This document shows, piece after piece, positions 30,101 to 33,644 of a stretch of 33,644 nucleotides of DNA. The position numbers and the translations under genes are program-made. Each line of letters starts with the position of its first letter. Position 1 is the first letter of the stretch. The notes beneath the pieces were generated by a model that saw only the letters and a program-made list of their open reading frames with translations, ran no database searches and had not been told where the DNA came from. The stretch comes from Candidatus Omnitrophota bacterium (GTDB taxonomy: Bacteria > Omnitrophota > Gorgyraeia > 2-01-FULL-45-10), in the NCBI GenBank assembly GCA_026387165.1, contig JAPLMG010000099.1, positions 1 through 33,644 on the forward strand, in the 5' to 3' direction.

Positions 30101-33003
30101 CCGTTCGATCCGACCCCTGCCCAGGTGGAATGTTTTACTATAACCTGCCTCCCCTGCCTGTCCCTCGCCAGAAATGTGTCGGCGCTCGATCCGCCGGTAG
30201 TGTACGGCTTGATGATCTCATACCGGTCAGAGATCTCTTTAGGGACTTTTATGCCTGACGGCTGCAGTTGCGCGGAATACGCGTTCTTTCTTGAGGCCCC
30301 TACCGGCCCTGTGAACCAGCCGATATCTTCTTTGAGCCCCAACTCCCGCTTCAACTTATCCGTCCTCAGTCCGCCTTTTTTTGGGCGCCTGGCTTTTCTA
30401 TGCATATCATCTGAATTACAGGCGGTCAAACGCGATCTGTCAAATTTCAGGATATCGGCCAATCTATCGGCAATTTCATACCTGTTAAGATATTCCGCTC
30501 CGCCTACGTGATAGATCCCGACTTTACCCTTAGAGACCAACTCTTCGATTATTTCGGCTAAGCTCTCCGCGGCGACAGGATTGGCGTAGATATCCACAGG
30601 AAGCTTGGCCTCTCCTCCTGCCTCAACTGTCTTCAAAAGCCCCATAACGAATCTCGACCGCAAGCCTAAGATCAGCGGGGCTCTTACTATCAGATAATCG
30701 TCAAGCAGGCTTTTGACAACACCCTCAGACTCTAACTTCGTCCTGCCGTAAACATTGACTGGCGACGGACTATCCTCTTCGGAATAAGGGCCGTTCTCAC
30801 CGTCGAACACTTGATCGGTGGAGATATAAACCATTTTTGCCCCTACGGCTTTACAGGCCAGAGCTACATTTCTCGCGCCGTTTACAATTACTTTATGGGC
30901 CTGTGCGCTGTGTTCCTCGCAGTAATCCACATCCGCTAAAACGGCCGTGTGCACTACGACTTTAGGCCTTATTGAATTGAACAGGTCGAGCACCTGTCTT
31001 CTGTTAGTTATATCCAGCTGAAGCAGCTCTCCCTTCTCTGTCGTATGATAGGTGCCGAGCGCCGTATGTTTTTTGGATAATTGAGCGAGGGCGGCTTCCC
31101 CTAAAAATCCGGATGAACCTATAACCAGAAAATCCGCCTTGCTCTCCTGCCGCGGCCGCGCTTTTTGCGGATGAGTTAAAAGGGAGCGTAAAAATTCTTC
31201 GACCCCGGCGGGATCGCGCATTTCCGAACGCTTCCCGGGATCCTGCGCCGCGAAGCCTTCGTAGAGATCGCGGTAGTTCCCGGCCCACTGCTCCACAAGA
31301 GCCTTCATTTTTGCGGACTTTCCCTGATGGTCTTCGATACCCGCGACAGCATCGGCAAGAGCCTCCTTAAAACGTTCTCCGTACTTCGCGAGCCTTGCCT
31401 CTTCCGGCACAGCCGGGTCGGCGTCGAAATACGCGGCCGTCGCGAGATAATACTGCCCGCTCTTCAATACCGATTCATATCTGTCTTTCCTGTTCGTGAG
31501 CACTGTAACGTATGGACGTTCGCTCTTGGCTGAATCGAACTTCGGCAGGATAATCAGATACGACGTATCTTTATCTTTAAGTAGTTTTGTAAGGCCCTTC
31601 GTGTGGAATCCTCCCGTGACGAGCGCCGCGATATTGCGGCCTTCCTGCCTCATCCTCTTTATCGTATTTTCGAGAATGACGGAGTCCCTCTTCCGGGCAG
31701 TTTCATAGAATTTAAGCGCCTCCGGAATATCTGACAGTATATTATTAAGATCGCAGTAACGCGCCGTCCTTGTCTTATATTTCAAGGAGAGCTCTTTTAT
31801 TAAGCTCTCTATCTCCCCGGCCGAACCTAAAAGGCCCATATCCTCTTTAAGATACCCGAAGTCTTCGTTTGTAAGCTTTATTTCGAATAGGCCTTTTATT
31901 GAGAACGCGTACCTTGAAAGCCTGTAGAGTCTTCTCTGGTCATCATTCGAGAATAACTTTTCCCTCACGGCGGATTCGAAGGCCTTCGCCTCTTCGAATA
32001 TCGAGATCGGATCTATGGACTCGTAGAGCGTAATGTACTCCGCGTAGGCTGCCAGGTTCCTGTATTTAGCCGTCTCAACGCCCCATTTGCGGGAGATATT
32101 CCCAAGGAAGAGATAAAATTCTCCGACAGATATCCTGCCCATCTTGAAATCGACCGACTTCAACATAAGCTCTTCGAGGCCATTTTTGTCCGATCTTTCG
32201 CTCAATTCGCCTATCAGAAGCTCGCGCTCATGGTTCGCTTTATCGAAGTCTATTCTTTTTTCAAGCTCGAGGCTCTTAACGAATTTCGAGAGGCTCATGT
32301 ATGATCTATAGTCGGCTCCTATCCTGGTGGCAAGCTCTCTGACCGACTGCCATCTCTCTTTGAAGGCCGTGGTATCATCACCTCCGGCCGCCGGACTATC
32401 CTCGAGCGCTCGAAGTTCGGGCGAATAGACCTTATCTTTAAGGCCTTTCACGGCATAGAGAAGGCCGTCTATATCTTTCCTGACGGATTCGTTCATCTCA
32501 TAAATGCGGCGGAACTCTTCCACGTTCTTCTTATAGAGCGCCCTGTCCTCTATACCGTACAGCGCTATATTTTTTCCTGAAGTTATCGAGAATAACTCTG
32601 CCGCTGACATAAGCCCTCTTGCCATCAGATCCTTAGCCGCGCTATCGCGCACCTTCTGATCCGGAAAAGTCTTCAAAAGAGAGGTGTCTATGTAGCCGCT
32701 TGACCCTTCTATGGCGACTACGCTGAGATCGTAATTTGTGACGAGCGAATTGAGGATCGAAACGATCGATTCCTGCGCATTCAATGAAGCGTGGGCGTCC
32801 TGTATGTTTATGATCGTATTGGGTATCGGGTATTGAGTATTGGGTTGAGGGGCTTTATAGGACTCTTGGGAGGAGACGAGGTTCTTCGGCACGGATATCC
32901 CGGCAAGGCCGCCTTGGGCAAAGACGATATCCTGGCTCAGGAATGTGATCAGTAAAGGTGCCGCTATTATCTTTATCCAGATCTTGCTTTTGCTCATAGA
33001 CAT
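18106..33003 (-). CDS. Giant multi-enzyme fusion protein (about 4,965 aa)
   Basis: At least fourteen domains are joined in one uninterrupted frame. Residue numbers here and in the domain entries count from the possible TTG start at 33015; ATG 33003 is residue 5 and ATG 32997 residue 7. None of these starts has a Shine-Dalgarno. A signal-like segment ends IVFA (residue 33). Domain order: TraB/ChaN-like 68-500; RmlD-like 627-900; kinase-like 928-1310; HD 1352-1620; phosphodiester-glycosidase-like 1676-1915; uridine-kinase-like 1990-2205; HExxH zincin-like 2221-2464; UPF0489-like 2488-2800; UDP-sugar pyrophosphorylase 2815-3256; sugar-phosphate cyclase 3266-3640; HAD 3650-3885; histidine phosphatase 3915-4125; PanB 4142-4375; cupin-like 4470-4606; C-terminal region 4615-4969. 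Eight (S/D)GEKxYPAG-type linkers (1330, 1916, 2212, 2465, 2480, 3257, 3641, 4133) fall between domains. Catalytic motifs are mostly intact, which argues against decay. The domains do not form one textbook pathway. Confidence 0.85.
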   Translation of the reverse strand: MSMSKSKIWIKIIAAPLLITFLSQDIVFAQGGLAGISVPKNLVSSQESYKAPQPNTQYPIPNTIINIQDAHASLNAQESIVSILNSLVTNYDLSVVAIEGSSGYIDTSLLKTFPDQKVRDSAAKDLMARGLMSAAELFSITSGKNIALYGIEDRALYKKNVEEFRRIYEMNESVRKDIDGLLYAVKGLKDKVYSPELRALEDSPAAGGDDTTAFKERWQSVRELATRIGADYRSYMSLSKFVKSLELEKRIDFDKANHERELLIGELSERSDKNGLEELMLKSVDFKMGRISVGEFYLFLGNISRKWGVETAKYRNLAAYAEYITLYESIDPISIFEEAKAFESAVREKLFSNDDQRRLYRLSRYAFSIKGLFEIKLTNEDFGYLKEDMGLLGSAGEIESLIKELSLKYKTRTARYCDLNNILSDIPEALKFYETARKRDSVILENTIKRMRQEGRNIAALVTGGFHTKGLTKLLKDKDTSYLIILPKFDSAKSERPYVTVLTNRKDRYESVLKSGQYYLATAAYFDADPAVPEEARLAKYGERFKEALADAVAGIEDHQGKSAKMKALVEQWAGNYRDLYEGFAAQDPGKRSEMRDPAGVEEFLRSLLTHPQKARPRQESKADFLVIGSSGFLGEAALAQLSKKHTALGTYHTTEKGELLQLDITNRRQVLDLFNSIRPKVVVHTAVLADVDYCEEHSAQAHKVIVNGARNVALACKAVGAKMVYISTDQVFDGENGPYSEEDSPSPVNVYGRTKLESEGVVKSLLDDYLIVRAPLILGLRSRFVMGLLKTVEAGGEAKLPVDIYANPVAAESLAEIIEELVSKGKVGIYHVGGAEYLNRYEIADRLADILKFDRSRLTACNSDDMHRKARRPKKGGLRTDKLKRELGLKEDIGWFTGPVGASRKNAYSAQLQPSGIKVPKEISDRYEIIKPYTTGGSSADTFLARDRQGRQVIVKHSTWAGVGSNGIPWLRAQYKRLKELKQSLGPEGAAMIPEVYEYHETNELAFYSMQYLEGGKPLPFYFLEHASGGAQPFLDDLESMIDQFCRHLYSRGNLEVPVDYVQKVHLARVDYRFGLLTKKEGDVYDKLISGRPFAIENARYDDISYMFEELSKAPVIRINGVDHTNLPRLISEVKADHGLIERLKPRSILKYAHGDLLLRNVMRMGDGNFRLFDVRGVDLPGNSPSRIDLTYELGKILHSFLLEIVRNNLFDISVRKEGGTFAFDIKYHTSKSAVANFLEVRRRLPEMLRNQPRLMELLKDEPLWLEKALFAEATHFITDAPNRLSQDPSGKHTLAYYAIGTQLLDEFLRSQRGRKGDTKLSGVSGEKAYPAGKALEGPYSETPGSPLPPIKGDMRSVKYISPAELWGLISELPVFHKMRRMPTGKGYARTHYHHTALVIRGVRALIKEDYGYLMRMTKEAMSGAAIKDGSKEAYFGVMKKVHDSLARAVKKDVRNSRVMDLIPMVHDIGKADIGAVVGGRKLDIFDHPERGAEIFEDAVIKELRSKGFEIPSYEKEFLRILIKNHFILADIYLADVKIRPFRDVQKAAGYIDDLLRDLDKAGIDFESFMAVLTANIAGDIAQGVLPVQVQIDQFNEMCKYADRQYFEAVRERLSKKTAAICGGVEKMGLSLKRGDVDVQGEAFIIDPAKVDISQEIDEGLRSRDMISRPMNVPGALPGGKVIEKYVDGAQDKENIVLAFSGTQGGFWDQTSLIIKGGEVIAKSAGARGLFQQEYVPLSGRFWVLSFDRDKRGVYEIGLRDGKPVSDLPIHNGIAGSPLLINGQSMMQELKFGVRPPRQGNDLLWPADQQMAFSAMGYNKDGKLVRIDLSGIPARDNEARIADVIDVLKDLGVTDAVLLGSSADVQTFQRDGKDKGISYTTWASARKKSDTKNLGERRPIGSCILVRRPLSGEKAYPAGNMKGSAAGGAKRREGSFAALKRTVKAAAAHIKIQGMLSKLYKECLGKFSGGNVVRDARDTKEYILDEIAKWRAQKRDGPFVIAIDGNSGSLKTTMAKELRSVLGSSGQKAEIVRVDWFLRDRYNDRYPKYADEMGRAATSVNWKRISLREEKFEQDVLEKLRRFRKSGEPEISLDLADLYAELNGGKLSLKQAVKITRDTVVIIEGNYALQDKWSDCYDLKALMLAKPASSAYRRASRDSIKAPEGFVRDVLQRISLPSYFDYLLTENIDPDIVAVTDSWKRAKRGKSGEKGYPAQGEPELPVWISRIPGMPWQESLDREGYYYDQAGGFIASKNSCMRERVLSYDGITIYKNSGVEVKNGLPKKVQDLADLLRVALLDVSKIIPQRGPPIPVHVIPYKPHLVGKTIVNGSVHLTLDQKFIETLIMYRDRYPRAIPWITAEKVAHELNHGNTMGTDKEEAMEERSNFIDVDMPLYRYLCAHPELKAEVDRFFDETGFRSRAKTFFKHFLDVHKDDAPSELRETAERFIDSFYSFSFKFHPAEKAIPAGEVSELAGVGKAYPAGDEGRALLKYPDPHASGLQLDDYDKAHYRWDAENNHWYREVVKGRRLILGTWEDVKRSQKEGAAPTDMEYHVVIRTNAGYSVYVFDSHSDSGEYLEEAVERADVSSSDNHQIFIDDHMDTQEIGDLDARIAKTIAEKGRLMHHIWVSFGRGRAGPEEPDEELEKLGLENRMCRSQDYFSVGTRPRRTKAIFNIDTDAAESRQIADFIKEVINKDGVIPSTVHISTSPPNCSERDMDRAASSFDGLLYPEGFGTIERCVDLSRALPQLIAESAAGEEKAGHRIVLKNIKVADAEFAVIDKEEIDAGLIAPQDIIFPDNKEENSEMEKSGEELLRSGRVGVITVAGGMAARAGINYPKGMHPIMPVTSRTLFEARADEILAAGKHYGSIIPWFIMTSELNDTATREYFAANNYLSLGKENVIFIKQESLPAREAGSDNPAMAGDGVFFRAANGHGGLYRAMRTVKARTGGGAVSAVSALREAGMRGIDTFLYCQIDNPTPVIDKMLLGYHSKKHSDHTTVLVRKRSPGEGLGMPAKDAITGEPFVVEYNQPAAGVIRDRNGYEYGSISRFVYSYDFLASATPPPFRYVRNKKAKIFKDGAVTDGLIDKFESLVFDAIGQAKTASYITLDRAECFASFKEMTGEDSPAAVAKAISNLAKRWLAQSGVDAQVSEESTLEFSSAFALHQDDIKGKVGRNWRIEGASMAYLGGREIKIGKNVIIRGRLNVKFEDPYDGSFEVPDNAAVKDADIYVRKGEKLIYGTSGPEPVLSLLKDGEKSYPAKEKNPERAFKVGVRPDESFEVKLSIGVFDVSNGLLAGEIGGKKTFFVVDGGVGKALTGKIKAYTERYGINAHIMVVPGGEDMKAGMRHVYRVIREAEKFGIDRKEMMVLVGGGAVLDMAGFAASILHRGVEHIRIPSTLLAQDDAGVGTKNAVNYAGQKNFLGVFQPPKTVIIDPTILSTLDTRQMRSGMAEVVKVSLIKDRGLFEVVEGHYKDVLNNDLSAGSRMKDIIWGTIMAHLGQICTDPYETKLARPLDYGHEWGHRLEMVTDHRLNHGEAVAVGMAIDTHISYARGYISKNELERTLSLLEAIGLPIYDRSATVKNIWPGLESFRRHLGGELTISLLDGIGGKQDVHTILKSETERAISYLKARVAGKSSGEKQYPAAEEKLPKMIFFDIDGVLLKCPGDRYIKMARRLEDYGVKIAAEELERLLYCYGDKEYEKKVMRGLVSAEEYITYVNEELRRFGLKRDFTPEQLFELRYEIRGPNAKVAAMFSLLKQNGIKFGLLSSRWNGDPAVILKKLNEAYPCIFDDNDLIVFTCDEHLGKDDVELFARARERASRKLGISEDEILFVDDNERVLKTAAQAGLRGLNYVYHDGDAPDPGSFYIFARLLADKGIKAADDWTPLAGLDGKIAVNPNTGRIRYGPEGPVVKSEVDLWVVRHGRTRANTITDVFQGDVDGEMNQLDEVGMRQSVEAAGKLFAALESRIRSGDEPVILSSGLGRSKDTAAAFAKLVKERTGREIPVITDRMTNEISFGVWENKVPRDLSEEDKKLAIRYREHFDANVRPRGGESFADLLIRARKFLDMVNREHKGKTVILFGHGTYIGAMMALLGDKRLVDEELQLNWRSGKRMVENAEPILLASVPASGEKAYPAEEDAYDRIRRIQELKANGEKITMLTAYDAVTARAFSNAGIEMLLVGDSVAMVKYGYPTTNYATMEMMLKHIRMVSEGADRSRTVVIGDMPYRSYDTPEEALASARLMIEAGADAVKMEGGRDMGRIVRALVSAGIPVMGHIGYMPQFGRPRVFGGSKIEMMKLLEDAATLEEAGAFSIVLEMVYDGTAEMVSKHLTIPTIGIGSGNEADGQVLVSNDVLGLTEYRREGVERSEHLEVMPRFVERFTRPYELKYPKNIQYDPSITPLIGEGAIERAGRRFFDAVKLRSYPKPWHYYQLGTRFGRLQALADELRELPINHKSGDLLRVIRKIRSRDGITIAIRCNSVLSIRSGRIHLQTVDFSLDEAIEAAPVEMLGMWVLNQYGKKIDRNIDAESVKLKKGRTAKFDTFKSYHTLNLISGRARIVSGDGKTALGELNARNPYLFVTAQTGNYSIVADEDTEFVRSSAVIKTGEAAKPKSLKSYIVGMPGDSVPPLERPAIAREIDRIFNGSAEIYVMKSSNPAELMAEAKRRGIKYGAVLDIGSGAGIRETIAHLQALSDKAFREAHADIAIINASNIDSIPLGDLTAKVTEIERLLPAVAPASIEALKADLERRTKAISPSFAHANSAALNTLFEKRDKAVSITTQGVVESGMLYSLRDKIRARWQKMDIHDKGDDPIKEVVAITDPRVRNDDAAKRYISALGLEGYVDHAFARTAEEVNGLSTLFSGTPGHVGLRIRKGEIKDYETLRSAIPPLVILELGDINGVFVDTNSYEALFELFTVGELPDIPGVSRDEMRRIFIYVPKAVPIYYDKEVREHQRALRAILSAA
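18109..19173 (-). other. C-terminal region of the giant protein
   Basis: Residues of about 4615-4969 have no recognised enzyme motif. They end RRIFIYVPKAVPIYYDKEV and ...RALRAILSAA. This resembles the ends of the other proteins: RFIMLIPKAEPKDYGEL (33084 gene), GVLMILPKIVPVNPSEA (isomerase) and GIIRVIPRAGRVSPEDA (ROK kinase). It may be a shared sorting or docking tail. Confidence 0.5.
19198..19608 (-). other. Cupin-like, possibly mannose-6-phosphate-isomerase-like domain
   Basis: Residues of about 4470-4606 have the beta-rich pattern of the type I phosphomannose isomerase C-terminal cupin: SVLSIRSGRIH, then FDTFKSYHTLNLISGRA and YLFVTAQTGNYSIVADED. No complete metal site was identified, so it may be non-catalytic. 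Confidence 0.4.
19891..20592 (-). other. panB: PanB: ketopantoate hydroxymethyltransferase domain
   Basis: Residues of about 4142-4375 match PanB along its full length. LLVGDSVAMV contains the metal-binding D4187; IGDMPYRSY gives the second Asp D4228; AVKMEGG gives K4256; PVMGHIGYMPQ follows; SIVLEMV gives the catalytic E4321; IPTIGIGSGNEADGQVLVSN closes the site. The enzyme makes ketopantoate for pantothenate and CoA. PanB is normally a stand-alone enzyme of about 270 aa that forms a decamer. Here it follows a linker copy inside a giant protein. Confidence 0.9.
20593..20619 (-). repeat. Interdomain linker copy SGEKAYPAE
   Basis: Residues 4133-4141, exactly between the histidine phosphatase and PanB domains. 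Confidence 0.8.
20641..21273 (-). other. Histidine phosphatase (phosphoglycerate-mutase-like) domain
   Basis: Residues of about 3915-4125. VVRHGRT carries the phospho-accepting H3927, NEISFGVWE supplies the acid, and ILFGHGTYIGAM supplies the second histidine. The fold is shared by alpha-ribazole phosphatases and sugar-phosphate phosphatases; the substrate is unknown. It follows the HAD domain with no linker between them. Confidence 0.8.
21361..22068 (-). other. HAD-superfamily phosphatase domain
   Basis: Residues of about 3650-3885. FFDIDGVLL is motif I, LLSSRWNG is motif II, and ILFVDDNERV is the motif IV acidic pair. The substrate is unknown. It directly follows linker SGEKQYPAA. Confidence 0.8.
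22069..22095 (-). repeat. Interdomain linker copy SGEKQYPAA
   Basis: Residues 3641-3649, between the sugar-phosphate cyclase and HAD domains. Confidence 0.8.
22096..23220 (-). other. Sugar-phosphate cyclase domain (3-dehydroquinate synthase / EEVS-like)
   Basis: Residues of about 3266-3640. Family motifs are VGGGAVLDMAGFAAS (GGG at 3375), IPSTLLAQDDAGVGTKNAVN, KNFLGVFQPPKTVIID, AEVVKVSLIKD, DYGHEWGHRLE and LNHGEAVAVGM, so the NAD-binding and metal-binding parts are present. The DDAGVGTKNAVN segment looks closer to 2-epi-5-epi-valiolone-synthase-type cyclases than to AroB. A cyclitol from a sedoheptulose- or heptose-type phosphate is therefore possible. Shikimate-pathway activity cannot be excluded. 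Confidence 0.8.
23221..23247 (-). repeat. Interdomain linker copy DGEKSYPAK
   Basis: Residues 3257-3265, between the UDP-sugar pyrophosphorylase and the cyclase. Confidence 0.8.
23248..24573 (-). other. UDP-N-acetylhexosamine / UDP-sugar pyrophosphorylase domain
   Basis: Residues of about 2815-3256. AGGMAARAGINYPKG (from 2829) is the nucleotidyltransferase signature, close to the eukaryote-like LAGGQGTRLG...PKG form. PWFIMTSELNDTATREYF and VIFIKQESLPA are typical of the AGX/UAP group. YCQIDNPTPVIDKMLLG carries the metal-binding Asp. A hexapeptide-like region at the end (GKNVIIRGRLNVKF) resembles a left-handed beta-helix. Likely reaction: sugar-1-phosphate plus UTP to UDP-sugar. Confidence 0.85.
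24616..25554 (-). other. UPF0489-like domain
   Basis: Residues of about 2488-2800. VFDSHSDSGEY (H2574), DNHQIFIDDHMDT and HHIWVSFG are His/Asp-rich motifs resembling the UPF0489 family, whose arginase-like fold may bind metals. The function is unknown. This is the least certain named domain apart from the cupin. Confidence 0.4.
25555..25623 (-). repeat. Tandem linker copies AEKAIPAG and VGKAYPAG
   Basis: Residues 2465-2472 and 2480-2487, separated by EVSELAG. This is the only place where two copies lie side by side. Both deviate from the consensus at one or two positions. Confidence 0.75.
25624..26355 (-). other. Putative zincin metallopeptidase domain (HELNH)
   Basis: Residues of about 2221-2464. 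VAHELNHGNTMG contains a perfect HExxH (H2369, E2370, H2373), with an acidic run KEEAMEE 9-14 residues later that could give the third ligand. Linker copies flank it on both sides. HExxH occurs by chance in non-peptidases, so protease activity is an inference. If active, it could cleave the protein it is part of. Confidence 0.5.
26356..26382 (-). repeat. Interdomain linker copy SGEKGYPAQ
   Basis: Residues 2212-2220, between the uridine-kinase-like and zincin-like domains. Confidence 0.8.
26401..27048 (-). other. Uridine-kinase-like P-loop domain
   Basis: Residues of about 1990-2205. The P-loop is AIDGNSGSLKTT (GNSGSLKTT at 2010-2018), with Leu where the family usually has Gly before Lys. VRVDWFLRD and VVIIEGNYALQD match the later segments of the uridine kinase/PRK family. 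The substrate is unknown. Confidence 0.65.
27244..27270 (-). repeat. Interdomain linker copy SGEKAYPAG
   Basis: Residues 1916-1924, between the phosphodiester-glycosidase-like and uridine-kinase-like domains. Confidence 0.8.
27271..27990 (-). other. Phosphodiester-glycosidase-like (NAGPA) domain
   Basis: Residues of about 1676-1915. FSGTQGGFWDQTS, IHNGIAGSPLLINGQ, DAVLLGSSADVQTF and the closing ERRPIGSCILVRR follow the order of motifs in NAGPA-type domains, often exported and linked to exopolysaccharide. The match is by pattern only. Confidence 0.5.
28156..28962 (-). other. HD phosphohydrolase domain
   Basis: Residues of about 1352-1620. THYHHTALVIRGV, then LIPMVHDIGKADIG (H1472, D1473), an IKNHFILADIY segment and a late Asp form a typical HD metal site. 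Substrates in this superfamily are nucleotides or phosphoesters; the one here is unknown. Confidence 0.75.
29002..29028 (-). repeat. Interdomain linker copy SGEKAYPAG
   Basis: Residues 1330-1338. This is the first copy in the giant protein, separating the kinase-like domain from the HD domain. Confidence 0.8.
29086..30234 (-). other. Aminoglycoside-phosphotransferase-like kinase domain
   Basis: Residues of about 928-1310. A glycine-containing start (TTGGSSADTFLARD) is followed by VIVKHS, YSMQYLEGG (hinge), KYAHGDLLLRNVM with the catalytic-loop H1159-G-D, and RLFDVRG in the metal-binding position. The order fits small-molecule kinases of the APH/choline-kinase fold. Confidence 0.65.
30316..31137 (-). 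other. RmlD-like SDR domain (dTDP-4-dehydrorhamnose reductase-like)
   Basis: Residues of about 627-900. VIGSSGFLGEAAL (G633) is the NAD(P) loop, and LQLDITNRRQVLDLF and VVVHTAVLADVDYCE follow the RmlD pattern. STDQVFDGENGPYSEEDSP is very typical of RmlD, and YGRTK supplies the catalytic Y756 and K760. It would reduce a nucleotide-linked keto sugar or a related substrate. Confidence 0.8.
31516..32814 (-). other. TraB/ChaN (Tiki)-like domain of the giant protein
   Basis: Residues of about 68-500: NIQDAHAS (H75), VAIEGSSGYID and ALVTGGFHTKGL (H471). It is co-linear with the 511-aa protein at 16428-17963 over its whole length, including SNDDQRRLYRLSR against ANDDQRTLEKLSR, so the two domains are paralogues. 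The superfamily assignment rests on short motifs. Confidence 0.55.
32816..32843. repeat. Four tandem 7-base units (GTATYGR) inside the giant gene
   Basis: The units are GTATTGG, GTATCGG, GTATTGA and GTATTGG on the plus strand, encoding PNTQYPIPNT just after the signal segment. The paralogous protein at 17963 lacks this insertion. Seven is not a multiple of three, so gain or loss of one unit would shift the frame. Confidence 0.8.
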
Positions 33004-33014
33004 TATCTTATACA

Positions 33015-33075
33015 ATCGTCATTGCGAGCCCGAGCGAAGCGCATGGTACATGGCTCCGCTCCTCGCAATGACGAT
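33015..33075. repeat. REP-like palindromic element with 14-bp arms
   Basis: The arms at 33015-33028 (ATCGTCATTGCGAG) and 33062-33075 are perfect reverse complements. Inner arms GAGCG (33032) and CGCTC (33057) extend the fold. The CGTCATTGCGAG core is of a kind seen dispersed in many bacterial genomes. It lies between two genes and ends within 12 bases of the ATG of the giant gene, so it could affect its translation or the stability of the upstream mRNA. Confidence 0.75.
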
Positions 33076-33083
33076 AAGTAACG

Positions 33084-33644
33084 TTACGCCGCCGCTAACG
33101 CGGTTCTCCTGGCGTAGTAGTTCCTGTTTAATTCTCCGTAGTCCTTAGGCTCCGCCTTAGGTATCAGCATGATAAACCTTAACGCTTTGTCATAAGAATC
33201 TAATTTTACCATCGGTATATTCGGCGGATCTTTTCCGGCGGCTATATCCAATGCCACGGATAACATCTCGAGTATCTTTACATCGAGATGTATTGACGGG
33301 TCTTTATTATCCTTAATGAAGGCTTCCAGTTCAGCGGGGTCTATTGCCGCGATAAAAGCCTTCGCTTCCGTAGGCGTGCTCCTTAACGAGTCGAAGCTTG
33401 ACGATGCAACGGTTCCTTTGGACGCCAGGATGACTACATTCGAGAGCTTCGTATTGGCCTTATCGGCTTCCTTCAATACGGAAGCCGCTATCTCTTTTGA
33501 GTTGGATCTTACAAATACCACGTTATCAAGGCCCATCGAGCGGAGGATATCCGGGATAGATTCGATCTGCTGTATGACCGGGTTCATCGCCTGATGCTGG
33601 AGGCTGCCTGTTTCGTTGTAGCCCGGTATCCAGTCTGTCTCGAG
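33084..33644 (-). CDS. C-terminal part of a gene running off the window
   Basis: The frame is open to the right edge. Upstream of a possible ATG at 33587 it continues as LETDWIPGYNETGSLQHQA, so the internal ATG is probably not the start. There are about 186 codons to TAA. No enzyme motif is recognised. The end, RFIMLIPKAEPKDYGELNRN followed by YYARRTALAAA, resembles the tails of the other giant proteins here, so this is probably the end of another fusion of the same family. Confidence 0.6.
   Translation of the reverse strand, partial: LETDWIPGYNETGSLQHQAMNPVIQQIESIPDILRSMGLDNVVFVRSNSKEIAASVLKEADKANTKLSNVVILASKGTVASSSFDSLRSTPTEAKAFIAAIDPAELEAFIKDNKDPSIHLDVKILEMLSVALDIAAGKDPPNIPMVKLDSYDKALRFIMLIPKAEPKDYGELNRNYYARRTALAAA

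Noticed and set aside
1..33644. tRNA, rRNA, CRISPR, insertion sequence or phage genes
   Set aside because: No cloverleaf, rRNA core sequence, regularly spaced repeat array, transposase DDE motif or phage structural motif was seen on either strand.

Overview
All genes in this window are read from the minus strand, and nearly all of it is coding. The genes are very long, fused, multi-domain proteins. Most start with a hydrophobic segment ending in an AxA/VxA-like signal-peptidase site (AFA, AFA, VYA, VFA) and end in related C-terminal tails. No rRNA, tRNA, CRISPR array, integrase or transposase was seen. The style (giant fusions of housekeeping enzymes behind signal-like N-termini, a CGTCATTGCGAG-type dispersed palindrome, PNTQYPIPNT-type repeat peptides) suggests a Candidatus Omnitrophota (OP3/PVC-related) metagenomic contig. 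That taxonomic guess rests on recalled style, not on a marker gene.

Layout in transcription order (right to left). (1) 33084-33644 is the 3' end of a gene that runs off the window. (2) A 14-bp inverted-repeat element lies at 33015-33075. (3) 18106-33003 encodes a giant protein of about 4,965 aa. It carries, in order, a TraB/ChaN (Tiki)-like domain, an RmlD-like reductase, a phosphotransferase-like kinase, an HD phosphohydrolase, a phosphodiester-glycosidase-like domain, a uridine-kinase-like domain, an HExxH zincin-like domain, a UPF0489-like domain, a UDP-sugar pyrophosphorylase, a dehydroquinate-synthase/EEVS-type cyclase, a HAD phosphatase, a histidine phosphatase, PanB, a cupin-like domain and a C-terminal tail. 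(4) A 136-bp gap holds a good sigma70-type promoter and a 10-bp palindrome. (5) 10249-17963 is now three ORFs: TraB/ChaN-like; CofD/YvcK-like; glucose-6-phosphate isomerase. They are separated by one in-frame TAG and one -1 frameshift at an A5 run, and adding one A restores a single frame of 2,572 codons. (6) 3693-10220 encodes a P-loop kinase, kinase-like folds and a 6-phosphofructokinase. (7) 148-3666 encodes a ROK sugar kinase. (8) 1-147 is non-coding and carries palindromes.

Functionally, the three loci downstream of the promoter contain sugar kinase, glucose-6-phosphate isomerase and phosphofructokinase, the first three steps of upper glycolysis, each inside a large signal-peptide-bearing fusion. 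The giant upstream gene adds nucleotide-sugar, sugar-cyclase, phosphatase and pantothenate functions. A short linker, consensus (S/D)GEKxYPAG, recurs ten times between domains in the giant gene and in the split gene. Its codons vary while the peptide is kept. This linker, together with the HExxH domain inside the giant protein, is the best candidate for an undescribed system: modular polyproteins, possibly processed and possibly exported, that carry central carbon metabolism.
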